NCBI RefSeq assembly: GCF_025583945.1
Contig: NZ_JAOEGU010000003.1
Span: 1 to 64,000 of the forward strand
Direction: 5' to 3'
From: Methylobacter psychrophilus
GTDB taxonomy: Bacteria; Pseudomonadota; Gammaproteobacteria; Methylococcales; Methylomonadaceae
Length of the DNA stretch: 64,000 nucleotides
The notes beneath the pieces were generated by a model. That model was not told the origin of the DNA, ran no database searches, and was given only the letters and a program-made list of their open reading frames with translations. The position numbers and the translations under genes were made by a program. Positions 19,710 through 30,698 of the stretch are shown piece by piece; the first letter of the stretch is position 1; each line of letters starts with the position of its first letter.

Positions 19710-20345
19710 TTATTTTAAAGGTTCAGCCATTTCTTTTTCAGCTTCACTAAGGCTGCGTTTAAATGCAGGTCTTTTGAATATACGCTGAGCATAATTATTA
19801 ATAACCTCATTTGGCGTCGACACATCAATACCAAAACTAGGTAGTCGCCATAATAAAGGAGCAATGGCGCAATCAATTAACGAAAACTCATCACTCATAA
19901 AATAAGGTCTGGCGGCAAAAATAGGTGCTGCTGACAAAATACTTTCTCTGAGCATTTTCTTGGCACGCGCTGATTTTTTCTCACCTGAAAACAATATTTC
20001 ATCCAACAATTGATACCAATCCTGATCAATTCGCTTAATCAGCATCCGGGCATTTGCACGAGAAACAGGGTCCATTTGGTGTAAAGGAGGATGTGGAAAA
20101 CGTTCATCCAAATATTCCATGATAATACGCGAATCATAAAGAACCAGATCACGCTCTATCAATGTGGGTGATGAACCATTAGGATTTAGCTCAAGTAAAT
20201 CCTCTGGTGGATCAGTCGGGTCATAATATTCTATATCTGCCGCAACGGCTTTCTCTTGTAAAACAAAGCGCGCGCAATGACTCATTGCGCATGTCGGAGA
20301 TGAAAAAAGCGTCATTACAGATTTACGAGTAATAATATTTGCCAC
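19710..20345 (-). CDS. sspA: stringent starvation protein A
   Basis: SspA is a GST-fold protein that binds RNA polymerase and helps in starvation and acid survival. A GTG start at 20345, with AGAGG upstream, gives 211 residues and aligns with E. coli SspA (MAVAANKRSVMTLFSGP versus MANIITRKSVMTLFSSP). The longer frame starting at 20396 adds 17 unsupported residues. The thioredoxin-like half is followed by IIMEYLDERFPHPPL and an all-helical half with DEFSLIDCAIAPLLWRLP, all family hallmarks. It is co-transcribed with sspB. Confidence 0.95.
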   Translation of the reverse strand: MANIITRKSVMTLFSSPTCAMSHCARFVLQEKAVAADIEYYDPTDPPEDLLELNPNGSSPTLIERDLVLYDSRIIMEYLDERFPHPPLHQMDPVSRANARMLIKRIDQDWYQLLDEILFSGEKKSARAKKMLRESILSAAPIFAARPYFMSDEFSLIDCAIAPLLWRLPSFGIDVSTPNEVINNYAQRIFKRPAFKRSLSEAEKEMAEPLK

Positions 20346-20553
20346 GAATAGCAACCTCTTTGGACGTATAGGGCGATAAAGATGCCATTGTAACATAAAC
20401 CATCGAGCTTTTGACTGTTGGCATTATTTAGCATCCATTCTTTATAGTAGTGCCACTCTGGATGCGACCAAGTATCCAGAATTTTTAAATTGCGCCCAGA
20501 GCGACACCTCTGTAAGTCAAATAAATTTGGCTACAGATATAAAATAGTAATTA

Positions 20554-21273
20554 TCAGTCAACGTCTTTCCAATATTCTTTTTTCAGCAAATAAGCAATCA
20601 CCACGAACATCAGCAAGAAAAGTATGACGTATTTTCCCAGACGTTCTCTTTCCAGTTGTACCGGCTCACCAACATAGACCAAAAAATTAACCAGATCATT
20701 AACAAAAAGATCAAATTCTCTTTCCGACAAAGTACCCTGATCTTCAAGAACTAACTTGATATATTCACCATAGATGGTTTTTCTCGGTTCAGCATGCTGC
20801 TCACCTTGCAATTGCCATAAGGGATTAGGCATTGCCGTATCCGGATATACCAAATTATTAACGCCAAATGGCCGGGAAGTATCGCTATAATAACTTTTCA
20901 AATAACTGTATAACCAATCAGCACCTCGCGACCGGGCAATTAACGACAAGTCGGGCGGTTGCACACCAAACCATTTTTCGGCATCATGCTTGTTCATGGC
21001 GCTGTGCAATTGATCGTAGATACTTGCCCCTTCAGGCGCAATATCTTTTAACACTTTCTTTTGATCCACACCAACATCAAGCGCAAAACGTAAGTAACGC
21101 ATATGCTTGGCTGAGTGACAACCTAAACAATAGGTTACAAAATGCTGGGCACCACGCTGCAATGACTCATTATCTGAAAGATCTACATCTGCCTCTTGCA
21201 ACTCTATCGCTTCGGAAGCTGCCACACCAAAAGACAACATCAATAATAAAAGTAATGTGATTAAATTTTTCAT
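20554..21273 (-). CDS. petC: ubiquinol-cytochrome c reductase, cytochrome c1
   Basis: The 239-residue protein has a signal peptide ending near residue 20, a heme-binding CLGCH at residues 49-53 and a probable axial Met at 148 (DTAMPNPLW). A C-terminal helix (about 209-227) anchors it in the membrane. It carries electrons from the Rieske centre to periplasmic cytochrome c in complex III. It is the last gene of petABC, following petB by 1 bp. Confidence 0.95.
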   Translation of the reverse strand: MKNLITLLLLLMLSFGVAASEAIELQEADVDLSDNESLQRGAQHFVTYCLGCHSAKHMRYLRFALDVGVDQKKVLKDIAPEGASIYDQLHSAMNKHDAEKWFGVQPPDLSLIARSRGADWLYSYLKSYYSDTSRPFGVNNLVYPDTAMPNPLWQLQGEQHAEPRKTIYGEYIKLVLEDQGTLSEREFDLFVNDLVNFLVYVGEPVQLERERLGKYVILFLLMFVVIAYLLKKEYWKDVD

Positions 21274-21274
21274 A

Positions 21275-22702
21275 TTAATCGAGACTCCCTTTTAATTTTT
21301 TGGCCAATCGACTAATCACATGAGCCATGCCTTGAGGGCTGGGTCTTCTATTAAAAAAGGTACCTTTAAATGCAGGGTGACCAATCTCGGTAACCACTGA
21401 TTTTAATTCGGTAATTTCCTCAATTAACGCGGGCAATTGCTCCTCGAGCGTATGCAGTTGCTCCTCAAGACTATGCAATCTTGTCAATCTTTTTGGTACC
21501 GGCTTGGTCTTTTCCCAACGGGTATATATGGGCATTAATAGAAAAAAGCCAAAATAAATGGTTGTAAAAAGCCTGGCCAAGGTAGTCGCTACCGGAGTTA
21601 CCGGTTGAGTACCCAAATAACCTAATGCTATAAAACTGATGACAAACAAGAATAACGCTTTTTTGAAAATACCGCCGCGATAACGAATCGATTTAACTTT
21701 GCAACGATCCAGCCAAGGCATCAGAAACAGCACAAAAATGGAGCCCCCCATACCAATAACACCGGCAAATTTATCAGGAATAGCCCGTAGAATCGAATAA
21801 AACGGCGTGAAATACCAAACGGGAGCGATATGTTCCGGTGTTTTCATTGGATCAGCCGGAATAAAGTTGGCATGCTCAAGAAAATACCCTCCCATTTCCG
21901 GCATGTAAAAGATAACCGTCGCAAAAAACAATAAAAATACGCCAACGCCGACCAAGTCTTTAACCGTGTAATAAGGATGAAAAGGAATACCATCGACAGG
22001 ATGTCCCCACGGGTCTTTGGATTCCTTGATTTCAATGCCGTCAGGGTTATTGGAGCCAACCTCATGTAGCGCGACTAAATGCATAAAAACCAGCATTACC
22101 AATACCAAAGGCACGGCAATAACATGGAAGGCAAAAAACCGGTTCAATGTTGCATCGGCGATAACATAATCGCCCCTGATCCAAAGTGATAAATCATCGC
22201 CAACAAGAGGAATGGCACTAAATAAAGAGATAATTACCTGGGCACCCCAAAATGACATTTGTCCCCAAGGTAATAAGTAGCCCATAAATGCTTCTGCCAT
22301 TAAGGCAACAAACAACAGCATCCCAAAAATCCAGATCAGCTCACGCGGATGCTTAAATGATCCGTAAAGCAACGCCCTGAACATATGCAGATAAATAACG
22401 ATAAAAAATGCAGAAGCACCGGTTGAATGCATATAGCGCACCAGCCAACCCCACGGTACATCACGCATAATGTACTCGACAGAATCAAAAGCCAGCTTTG
22501 CATCCGGCTTGTAGTTCATGGTTAACAAGATGCCCGTTAAAATCTGGTTGACTAACAGCAATAACGCCAAAGAGCCAAAAAAGTACCAAAAGTTGAAATT
22601 CTTGGGCGCATAATAATGCGCCATATGATCATTCCAAAATTTAGTCACCGGAAAACGATCTAAAACCCAGTTGCCACACTCAGTTAAACGGGTTGGTTTC
22701 AT
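21275..22702 (-). CDS. petB: ubiquinol-cytochrome c reductase, cytochrome b, with C-terminal extension
   Basis: Cytochrome b is the membrane core of complex III and holds both quinone sites. The protein is 475 residues, longer than the common 400-430. The main part is typical, with HSTGASAFFIVIYLHMFR and RFFAFHVIAVPLVLV supplying heme ligands and the PEWY-type motif appearing as PVWY (HIAPVWYFTPFYSILRAIP). About 68 residues follow the last helix (408-475). They start with two LxxLEEQL-type turns that predict a coiled coil and end in a basic segment. The start overlaps the petA stop by 4 bp. The tail's function is unknown. Confidence 0.93.
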   Translation of the reverse strand: MKPTRLTECGNWVLDRFPVTKFWNDHMAHYYAPKNFNFWYFFGSLALLLLVNQILTGILLTMNYKPDAKLAFDSVEYIMRDVPWGWLVRYMHSTGASAFFIVIYLHMFRALLYGSFKHPRELIWIFGMLLFVALMAEAFMGYLLPWGQMSFWGAQVIISLFSAIPLVGDDLSLWIRGDYVIADATLNRFFAFHVIAVPLVLVMLVFMHLVALHEVGSNNPDGIEIKESKDPWGHPVDGIPFHPYYTVKDLVGVGVFLLFFATVIFYMPEMGGYFLEHANFIPADPMKTPEHIAPVWYFTPFYSILRAIPDKFAGVIGMGGSIFVLFLMPWLDRCKVKSIRYRGGIFKKALFLFVISFIALGYLGTQPVTPVATTLARLFTTIYFGFFLLMPIYTRWEKTKPVPKRLTRLHSLEEQLHTLEEQLPALIEEITELKSVVTEIGHPAFKGTFFNRRPSPQGMAHVISRLAKKLKGSLD

Positions 22703-23298
22703 ACAGTTTTCTCCTCAGCAGACTCACCAATAATTACTCTTGTATCAGTAACGTAGCGATAAGGCGGAATTTCCAGATTAGTGGGCGCAGGTACACCACG
22801 ATAAACGCGACCAGCCAAATCAAACCAAGAGCCATGACACGGACAGAAAAAACCACCCTTCCATTTGTCACCCAAATCATTGGGTGCAATTTCCGGACGA
22901 AAAGTAGGAGAGCAGCCTAAATGAGTACATAAACCAACGGCAACAAAAATCTCGGGCTTAAGTGATCTTCCCGGATTTTTGCTGGAGGCCGGCTGTTCTG
23001 ATTCATTAGAAAGCGGATCTCTAAGCTCGGCATCAAGGGTTTTTAATGTGGCAAGAACTTCAGGTGTTCTGTTAAGCACCCATACCGGCTTACCTCTCCA
23101 GGCAACTCGAATCAATTGTCCGGTTTCCATTTTACTGATATCAACTTCAACAGGTGCTCCAGCTGCCATAGCTTTGACACTAGGCTGCATTTGAGCAAGA
23201 AAAGGAACAGCTAAATAGCCTGTGCCCACAGCACCAACCACGGTCATAGCCGAGGTTAAAAACTGGCGCTTGGACTTATCGACGCCTTTATTATTCAT
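22699..23298 (-). CDS. petA: ubiquinol-cytochrome c reductase, Rieske iron-sulfur subunit
   Basis: The 199-residue protein has an N-terminal anchor/Tat-like segment (KRQFLTSAMTVVG) and the two [2Fe-2S] binding loops, CTHLGC at 124-129 and CPCHGS at 152-157. It accepts the first electron from ubiquinol and passes it to cytochrome c1. It is the first gene of petABC. AGGAGAG precedes the ATG. Confidence 0.96.
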   Translation of the reverse strand: MNNKGVDKSKRQFLTSAMTVVGAVGTGYLAVPFLAQMQPSVKAMAAGAPVEVDISKMETGQLIRVAWRGKPVWVLNRTPEVLATLKTLDAELRDPLSNESEQPASSKNPGRSLKPEIFVAVGLCTHLGCSPTFRPEIAPNDLGDKWKGGFFCPCHGSWFDLAGRVYRGVPAPTNLEIPPYRYVTDTRVIIGESAEEKTV

Positions 23299-23480
23299 TA
23301 TGGAACTCTCCTGGTTTTATCCGTGGCTTTACAGCTCATTTTTATTTTGCGTCAATATACCACTAGAAGCCCATGAATCTAAAGCGCTTAGTGTGAATTG
23401 TTTGAGATGATGCAGGGTATTTAACTGATTGCCCCTAATATCACGTCATTTAAACAAAAGATTTACCAAACGCTATGGGA

Positions 23481-23525
23481 ACAATGGCCTCGTTGCATTA
23501 ATCTTGTTTGCAACGAGGCCATTGT
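23481..23525. terminator. perfect 17-bp inverted repeat between hisC and petA
   Basis: Bases 23481-23497 and 23509-23525 are perfect inverse copies (core ATGGCCTCGTTGCA) with an 11-nt loop. The structure begins 78 nt past the hisC stop and precedes petA. It is probably the terminator of the mla-murA-his operon, although the U tract is weak on either strand. Confidence 0.7.
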
Positions 23526-23602
23526 TTGCACCAGCATATTTAATCGTTAGTTTATTTTTTACCTAAGCCAAAAGCTTAGTGGCCCTTTTATTATAGACTT
23601 AC

Positions 23603-24688
23603 TTAGTAAAGGCTTTTTCTTAAGGCGGCAAGAAATGCCAAATTTTCCTCGGGTTTTCCAATAGTGACTCGCAAGCAGTCACTTAACAAGCCTCCCTGAG
23701 CGCTCATGTTTTTAATTAAAACCCCTTGCTGTTTTATCGACAGAAAAATCTCAGTGGCTTTATCTTTAGGCGTTTTAAACAGAATAAAATTCGCAGCACT
23801 TGGATAAGCTGTTATACCGTTAAGCTTATTAAGCTCATTAAAAACAAAGGTTCTTTCAGCACAAATTTTTTGAGTTTGCTCATCAAAAAGCGCTTTATTG
23901 GAAAGCGCAAAATCAGCACTGATTTGCGTCAGGCTATTAATATTATAAGGCAGGCGAATTTTATTAAGTTGCTCAATAATTGCCGGATTACCCATAATAT
24001 AGCCCAAGCGTAAACCTGCCAAACCCAACTTGGAAACGGTACGCATGACCAACAAATTATCGTATTGACCCAATGCATCAATAAAACTGGCATTGGCAAA
24101 AGGTGCATAAGCCTCATCAATGACAACCAAACCTTTAGCTGCTTTTATGATTTCCAGTATTGCTGTTTCGCTGAATAAATTACCGGTAGGATTATTAGGA
24201 TAAGCGAGGAAAATTACTGAAGGTTGATGCTGCCCGATAACTGCCAGCATGGCAGGTAAATCGAGATCAAAGGACTCGGCCAGCAAAGGAATACCCAGAT
24301 AATTTAACCCCAAACAATCACTTAGTTGCTTGTACATGACAAAACCGGGAACAGGAGCCAAAACGCTGGCTGTTGCCGGCAATGCCATTAACAGTAATTG
24401 AATAATTTCATCAGAGCCATTACCCAGCAATAAATCAAATTGCTCAGGTAGTCGATTCAAGTGCCTGATAACTTCCGTAAGCTGGTGTGCCTCAGGATCA
24501 GGATAGCGATTTAACTGACAATTTTTGAGCACCTCCAACCAGTCTTTTTTACTGGCTTCCGGCCAGCCATACGGATTCTCCATGGCATCCAGCTTAATTA
24601 GACCTGAGGCATCAGCGACTTTATAAGCCGCCATTGCCAAAACTTCTTTACGAAAAACAGCGGAAATCAGATTATTATTTTGAGTCAT
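23603..24688 (-). CDS. hisC: histidinol-phosphate aminotransferase
   Basis: This 361-residue PLP enzyme is a fold type I aminotransferase. The sequence NPNGWP-like stretch is NPYGWP near residue 38, and AYPNNPTGN is the cofactor-binding loop. RTVSKLGLAGLRLGY holds the PLP lysine. It makes histidinol phosphate from imidazole acetol phosphate. It is the last gene of the operon, 67 bp after hisD. Confidence 0.93.
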   Translation of the reverse strand: MTQNNNLISAVFRKEVLAMAAYKVADASGLIKLDAMENPYGWPEASKKDWLEVLKNCQLNRYPDPEAHQLTEVIRHLNRLPEQFDLLLGNGSDEIIQLLLMALPATASVLAPVPGFVMYKQLSDCLGLNYLGIPLLAESFDLDLPAMLAVIGQHQPSVIFLAYPNNPTGNLFSETAILEIIKAAKGLVVIDEAYAPFANASFIDALGQYDNLLVMRTVSKLGLAGLRLGYIMGNPAIIEQLNKIRLPYNINSLTQISADFALSNKALFDEQTQKICAERTFVFNELNKLNGITAYPSAANFILFKTPKDKATEIFLSIKQQGVLIKNMSAQGGLLSDCLRVTIGKPEENLAFLAALRKSLY

Positions 24689-24754
24689 GATGACAGTAAA
24701 AGATAAAGGCCAAAAGGTAGTTACTTGTTTTTTACACCTTGAACTTTACACCCA

Positions 24755-26065
24755 TTAACCTGACTTTATTCTAAATTCCGCAGATCGGGCATGGGCAGTC
24801 AAGCTTTCACCACGCGCCAGAACAGACGCAGTTTTGCCTAAAGTATCAGCCCCGGCTTGAGAACAATTGATTAAACTGGAACGCTTTTGAAAATCATAGA
24901 CCCCTAAAGGCGACGAAAAACGTGCCGTGCCCGAGGTTGGTAAGACATGATTAGGACCCGCACAATAATCGCCCAAGGCTTCCGCCGTATAACGACCCAT
25001 AAAAATGGCACCTGCATGACGAATATGCTCACTCAATGCTACAGGATCTTCAACAGACAACTCCAAATGCTCTGGTGCAATAATGTTGGCAACATGGGCA
25101 GCCTGCTTTAAATTATCCACCTTAATTAACGCACCGCGTGCTGACAAGGATGCTTTAATAATTTCGGCACGCTCCATACCCGGCAATAATTTATTAATGC
25201 TTTGCTCTACCGCTTCCAGGTAATCACTATCATCACTAATTAAAATAGCCTGGGCATTTTCATCATGTTCTGCCTGGGAGAACAAATCCATCGCAATCCA
25301 GTCGGGATTGGTTTTACCGTCGCAGATAATCAAGATCTCCGAAGGCCCGGCAATCATATCAATCCCTACCTGCCCGAAAACCAGTTTTTTAGCCGTAGCC
25401 ACATAAATATTGCCGGGGCCGACAATTTTTGCAACCGCAGGAATCGTTTCAGTCCCATAAGCAAGCGCAGCGATAGCTTGTGCTCCACCCACCGTAAATA
25501 CCCTGTCGACACCCGCCAAAAAAGCCGCCGCCAATACCAACTGATTGGTTTCACCCTGAGGCGTAGGCACCACCATAATCAATTGATCAACACCGGCTAC
25601 TTTTGCCGGAATCGCATTCATTAATACCGATGAAGGATAAGATGCTTTGCCGCCCGGCACATAAAGACCAACCCGATCCAGCGGCGTAATTTTCTGCCCC
25701 AGTACCGTGCCATCAGCTTCTGTGTATTGCCAAGACTGCATTTTTTGATGCTCGGCATAAGCGCGAACACGGTCAGCCGCCATTTGCAGCGCTTGCGCTT
25801 GATCAGTCGGCAAGCTCTCCCAGGCTGATTTAAGCGTTTCTTGAGACAATTCAAACTCACCAGCTTGAGTAATATGGCGCTGATCAAAACGGTTAGTGTA
25901 GTCAATAACCGCTTTATCGCCATTATTACGAACATCAGTAATAATATCCAAAACCCGCTGATGAATATCTAAGTCATCAGACTCATCCCAAGCCAACAGT
26001 TGCTGTAATTGCTGATTAAAATCGGGGGATGCAGCATCCAGTTTAGTGAGGTTTAAACAGGGCAT
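24755..26065 (-). CDS. hisD: histidinol dehydrogenase
   Basis: HisD carries out the last two oxidation steps to histidine. The ATG at 26065 has AGGTAAG just upstream and gives 436 residues, about the family length (434). A longer frame from 26095 would overlap hisG by 26 bp. Motifs are [42 protein letters not shown] and DLFSQAEHD, the last contributing to zinc and substrate binding, and later [16 protein letters not shown]. It starts 4 bp after the hisG stop. Confidence 0.95.
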   Translation of the reverse strand: MPCLNLTKLDAASPDFNQQLQQLLAWDESDDLDIHQRVLDIITDVRNNGDKAVIDYTNRFDQRHITQAGEFELSQETLKSAWESLPTDQAQALQMAADRVRAYAEHQKMQSWQYTEADGTVLGQKITPLDRVGLYVPGGKASYPSSVLMNAIPAKVAGVDQLIMVVPTPQGETNQLVLAAAFLAGVDRVFTVGGAQAIAALAYGTETIPAVAKIVGPGNIYVATAKKLVFGQVGIDMIAGPSEILIICDGKTNPDWIAMDLFSQAEHDENAQAILISDDSDYLEAVEQSINKLLPGMERAEIIKASLSARGALIKVDNLKQAAHVANIIAPEHLELSVEDPVALSEHIRHAGAIFMGRYTAEALGDYCAGPNHVLPTSGTARFSSPLGVYDFQKRSSLINCSQAGADTLGKTASVLARGESLTAHARSAEFRIKSG

Positions 26066-26069
26066 AGAC

Positions 26070-26696
26070 TTACCTATTTGCCAAAGTTTTTTCAAATTGA
26101 ATCAGTAATTCTGAAATTGCTGCGTGCTTCATTTTCATGGCTGCTTTATTAACCACCAACCTGGAACTTATATTCATAATAAGTTCGCGCGGTTCAAGAT
26201 CGTTGGCTTTTAAGGTATTACCCGTATCAACCAAATCCACAATACAATCAGCAAGACCAACTAATGGAGCGAGCTCCATTGAGCCATACAACTTAATAAT
26301 ATCGGCTTGTATGCCTTTACTCGCAAAGTAACTCTTGGCTATTTTAACGTATTTGGTAGCCACACGAATACGACCTCGATGTTCAGGGGCATCCTTATGA
26401 TAGGCTGTCATCAGTCGGCAGCAAGCGATGTTTAAATCCAACGGCTCATACAGACTTTCAGCGCCATGCTCAATAAGCACATCCTTTCCGGCGATACCCA
26501 AATCCGCAGCACCATACTCAACAAAAGTAGGTACATCAGTAGCGCGAATAATCACCAACTGAACATCTTCGCGAGTAGTTGCAAGGATTAATTTACGACA
26601 AGTTTTTGGATCATCAACAGGTACAATGCCAGCCTCTGCCAGTAATGGCAAAGCTTCTTCATAAATTCTGCCCTTGGATACAGCGATAGTTAACAT
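26070..26696 (-). CDS. hisG: ATP phosphoribosyltransferase, short form
   Basis: HisG commits ATP and PRPP to histidine synthesis. At 208 residues it is the short form, which lacks the C-terminal regulatory ACT-like domain. It normally works in a complex with HisZ, which is not in this window. It begins [19 protein letters not shown]. It also carries the PRPP-site stretch [17 protein letters not shown]. It lies between murA (9 bp upstream) and hisD. Confidence 0.95.
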   Translation of the reverse strand: MLTIAVSKGRIYEEALPLLAEAGIVPVDDPKTCRKLILATTREDVQLVIIRATDVPTFVEYGAADLGIAGKDVLIEHGAESLYEPLDLNIACCRLMTAYHKDAPEHRGRIRVATKYVKIAKSYFASKGIQADIIKLYGSMELAPLVGLADCIVDLVDTGNTLKANDLEPRELIMNISSRLVVNKAAMKMKHAAISELLIQFEKTLANR

Positions 26697-26705
26697 AGCA
26701 ATCCC

Positions 26706-27980
<1,275 letters not shown>

Positions 27981-28334
27981 TTAAATTGTCTCTGTAGATG
28001 GCAGGGCCTCAACTTCTTGATCCCCTGCAGTTTCCGTTGAAAAATGACTGGTTTTATCAAAACCACTGAGCTTGGCAAGATTGAGCAGTTGCTCGGGAAT
28101 ATTTTTAAACACTATCTGTGTTCTATGCTGGCGGGTATATTTAATCCATTCAATGACCAACGCAAGACCCGCACTATCGATATTAGCAACACCCGCAAGG
28201 TCAATAGTGATTAATTTTGTTGCCGTTAAAAATGCAAAAGACTTTACCGTCTGCTTGTTAATAGTAGCAAAAGTCAAATCGCCATCAACCATAAAGCGCC
28301 CTGCGCCTTGGTCAACAATACTTAAATCTGTCAT
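27981..28334 (-). CDS. mlaB: STAS-domain protein MlaB
   Basis: This 117-residue single-domain protein has the STAS pattern, with ANIDSAGLALVIEWIKYTRQH near residue 52 where MlaB and anti-sigma antagonists carry the Ser/Thr. In the Mla complex MlaB binds the MlaF ATPase and is needed for activity. The ATG overlaps the mlaD stop by 4 bp. The C-terminal 25 residues are acidic and extra. Assignment rests on size, fold and position. Confidence 0.87.
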   Translation of the reverse strand: MTDLSIVDQGAGRFMVDGDLTFATINKQTVKSFAFLTATKLITIDLAGVANIDSAGLALVIEWIKYTRQHRTQIVFKNIPEQLLNLAKLSGFDKTSHFSTETAGDQEVEALPSTETI

Positions 28335-28798
28335 TTTTTTTCTGCCGCTGACTTAAACAAGAATTGGCCTATCGCTTTTTCAAGAATGATCGCTGACTGA
28401 GTGATTTCAATGGCACTATCCTGCTGTAAATATTCTTCCGAACCACCTGGATCAAGATTAACATACTGCTCACCCAATAAACCGGCGGTATAAATACTGG
28501 CACTGGTATCGGTTGGAATCGTGTTGTACTGTGTATAAATACTCATATGAACAACTGACTGGTAAGTTTTAGGATCAAAACTGATTGAACTGACCTTGCC
28601 AATTTTTACACCGGCCGCAGAAACCGGAGACTTAACCTTAAGGCCTCCTGAGTTTTCAAACCGGGCAATAATTGTATAGCTTTCCTCATCACCAAAAGAG
28701 CTTAAATTACTGACTTGCATCGAAAGAAAAAACAGTCCGACAATACCTGCCGCGACAAAAAGCCCGACAAGCGTGTCCTGAGTACTGGTGTGCTGCAT
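28331..28798 (-). CDS. mlaD: phospholipid-transport MCE protein MlaD
   Basis: The ATG at 28798 has GGAG nine nt upstream and gives 155 residues; an in-frame TTG at 28813 would add five. One N-terminal membrane helix (about residues 9-28) is followed by one MCE domain (about 38-117, with YTIIARFENSGGLKVKSPVSAAGVKIG). A short amphipathic tail follows. MlaD forms the hexameric ring that takes phospholipid to or from MlaFEB. It is somewhat shorter than E. coli MlaD (183). In most relatives mlaC is next, but here mlaB follows at once. Confidence 0.92.
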   Translation of the reverse strand: MQHTSTQDTLVGLFVAAGIVGLFFLSMQVSNLSSFGDEESYTIIARFENSGGLKVKSPVSAAGVKIGKVSSISFDPKTYQSVVHMSIYTQYNTIPTDTSASIYTAGLLGEQYVNLDPGGSEEYLQQDSAIEITQSAIILEKAIGQFLFKSAAEKK

Positions 28799-28802
28799 GT
28801 TA

Positions 28803-29582
28803 TTATTCTCCAAACATGAGTGCGGTCAGGATAAAATCCAGACCTAAAATACTAAAAGCTGAATTAACCACGGTACGGGTAGTCGCTCGACTAACACCTT
28901 CCGAAGTGGGAATGGCATCAGAACCTTCAAATAATGCTATCCATGATGTAACAAAACCAAACACAATACTTTTGATAACGCCATTAAGAATATCATCATG
29001 GAAATCGATACTGGCCTGCATTTGCGACCAATAAGCACCTTCATCAACGCCCAACAAACCGGAGCCAATTATCTGGCCGCCAATAATACCCACTGCACTA
29101 AATAATGCAGCCAGTAACGGCATTGCCAGCAATCCGGCCAAGAATCGCGGTGTAATGATACGCTTAATCGGGTCAACTGCCATCATCTCCATACCTGATA
29201 GCTGCTCGGTTGCCTTCATCAAACCAATTTCCGCCGTCAAAGCAGAGCCAGCCCTGCCCGCAAACAACAACGCCGAAACAACGGGTCCCAATTCTCGGAC
29301 CAAAGAAGCCGCCACCATAACACCCAGTGTTTCTTCTGCGCCAAAATCAGAGAGTGTGTAATAACCCTGCAAACCCAAAACCATACCGACAAACAACCCG
29401 GAAATGGTTATAATCAAAAAAGATAACACACCCACAGAATACAACTGATTAAGCAGTAATCTGGGACGAAGTAATACGCTGGGTATGCCGGAAACAGTCT
29501 GCAGCAAAAAATACGTAGCTCGGCCCAGCTTGGTAAAGCTGGTACGCGTACTTTTACCCAAATATTGTAGAATTCGAATCAT
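28803..29582 (-). CDS. mlaE: phospholipid-transport ABC permease MlaE
   Basis: The 259-residue permease has five to six hydrophobic segments and the MlaE landmarks: GLFVGMVLGLQGYYTL, VRELGPVVSALLFAGRAGSALTAEIG, and ATTRTVVNSAFSILGLDFILTALMF at the C-terminus. It is the membrane core of the MlaFEDB complex, which maintains outer-membrane asymmetry. The gap to mlaF upstream is 114 bp, unusually wide for this operon. Confidence 0.95.
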   Translation of the reverse strand: MIRILQYLGKSTRTSFTKLGRATYFLLQTVSGIPSVLLRPRLLLNQLYSVGVLSFLIITISGLFVGMVLGLQGYYTLSDFGAEETLGVMVAASLVRELGPVVSALLFAGRAGSALTAEIGLMKATEQLSGMEMMAVDPIKRIITPRFLAGLLAMPLLAALFSAVGIIGGQIIGSGLLGVDEGAYWSQMQASIDFHDDILNGVIKSIVFGFVTSWIALFEGSDAIPTSEGVSRATTRTVVNSAFSILGLDFILTALMFGE

Positions 29583-29696
29583 TTTATAGTCTATTTACCT
29601 GGACAGCTTTAAGTTTATGGTGTTCTAACCGCTTTAAAATTAACCACTACAAGGTCAAAAGCAGAGAGTTCAGAGGTGATATTGATTTTAATTATG

Positions 29697-30524
29697 TTAA
29701 TAACGCTTTCCAACTGACATCAAATCATCAACATAATCTTTGGCAGGATAATGAAAATGTACCGGACCATCTGCAGCACCGGTCATAAATTGTTGCACCC
29801 ATTCAGAGTCAGATTGCTGAATTTCCTTAGGCGTACCTTGGCCTACAATTTTGCCTCCTGATAACACATAAATGTAATCAGCAATCGCTGACGTGTCATG
29901 GACATCATGAGAAACAATAATGCTGGTAAGTCCCAAAATATTATTTAAAGACTTAATCAAATGCACCAAAACCCCCATAGAGATAGGGTCTTGCCCGGTA
30001 AATGGCTCGTCGTAAAGAATCATCATCGGATCCAGCGCAATTGCCCTTGCCAAAGCAATACGCCGGGCCATACCACCGGAAAGCTCATTAGGCATTAAAT
30101 TACGGGCACCTCGCAGACCTACCGCCTGCAACTTCATTAATACCAGAGTACGAATCATGGATTCAGGAAGATGTGTATGCTCTCGTAACGGAAAAGCCAC
30201 ATTATCGTAAACGCTCATATCCGTTAACAATGCACCGCTTTGGAATAACATGCCCAAACGTTTACGCAAATTATACAATTCAGTTCTGCGTAATTTATGG
30301 ACATTTTGACCATCAACAGTAATTGAACCTTTATCAGGGAACAACTGCCCACCAATCAACTTCAATAAGGTAGTTTTACCCGTACCACTAGGCCCCATGA
30401 TAGCGCTGATTTTGCCGCGTTCAAAATCCAGCGAAATATCGTCAAATATTATCTTGTCGCCGCGAGAAAACGACAAATTACGAACAGAAACCAAACTGTC
30501 TTGAGAAGAAACGCTGTTATCCAT
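29697..30524 (-). CDS. mlaF: phospholipid-transport ATPase MlaF
   Basis: The 275-residue ABC ATPase has Walker A GPSGTGKTT, signature LSGGMARRIALARAI, Walker B MILYDEPFTGQDP and a switch His (IIVSHDVHD). It drives MlaE. The ATG at 30524 was chosen over a TTG two codons upstream; neither has a clear ribosome site. It is the first gene of the mlaFEDB-murA-hisGDC chain. Confidence 0.94.
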   Translation of the reverse strand: MDNSVSSQDSLVSVRNLSFSRGDKIIFDDISLDFERGKISAIMGPSGTGKTTLLKLIGGQLFPDKGSITVDGQNVHKLRRTELYNLRKRLGMLFQSGALLTDMSVYDNVAFPLREHTHLPESMIRTLVLMKLQAVGLRGARNLMPNELSGGMARRIALARAIALDPMMILYDEPFTGQDPISMGVLVHLIKSLNNILGLTSIIVSHDVHDTSAIADYIYVLSGGKIVGQGTPKEIQQSDSEWVQQFMTGAADGPVHFHYPAKDYVDDLMSVGKRY

Positions 30525-30668
30525 ACGCAATTTAAATGGTTATGCAAATCTAAACCCGCTATTTTCTACGACTACTCCCAATGAAGTCAATCTATTGTCG
30601 TAGTTATTCAAAAATGTCGGCAAATCAAAAGTACAATAACGACAAAACGAACAAATTGTCTTTGCATA

Positions 30669-30698
30669 TTTATAATCGATTAAAGGCTTTCCTGACAA
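30669..30698 (-). promoter_or_regulatory. mlaF promoter candidate
   Basis: On the minus strand TTGTCA (30698-30693) and TATAAA (30674-30669) are separated by 18 bp. A transcript would carry a leader of about 140 nt before mlaF. It is a moderate match. Confidence 0.4.
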
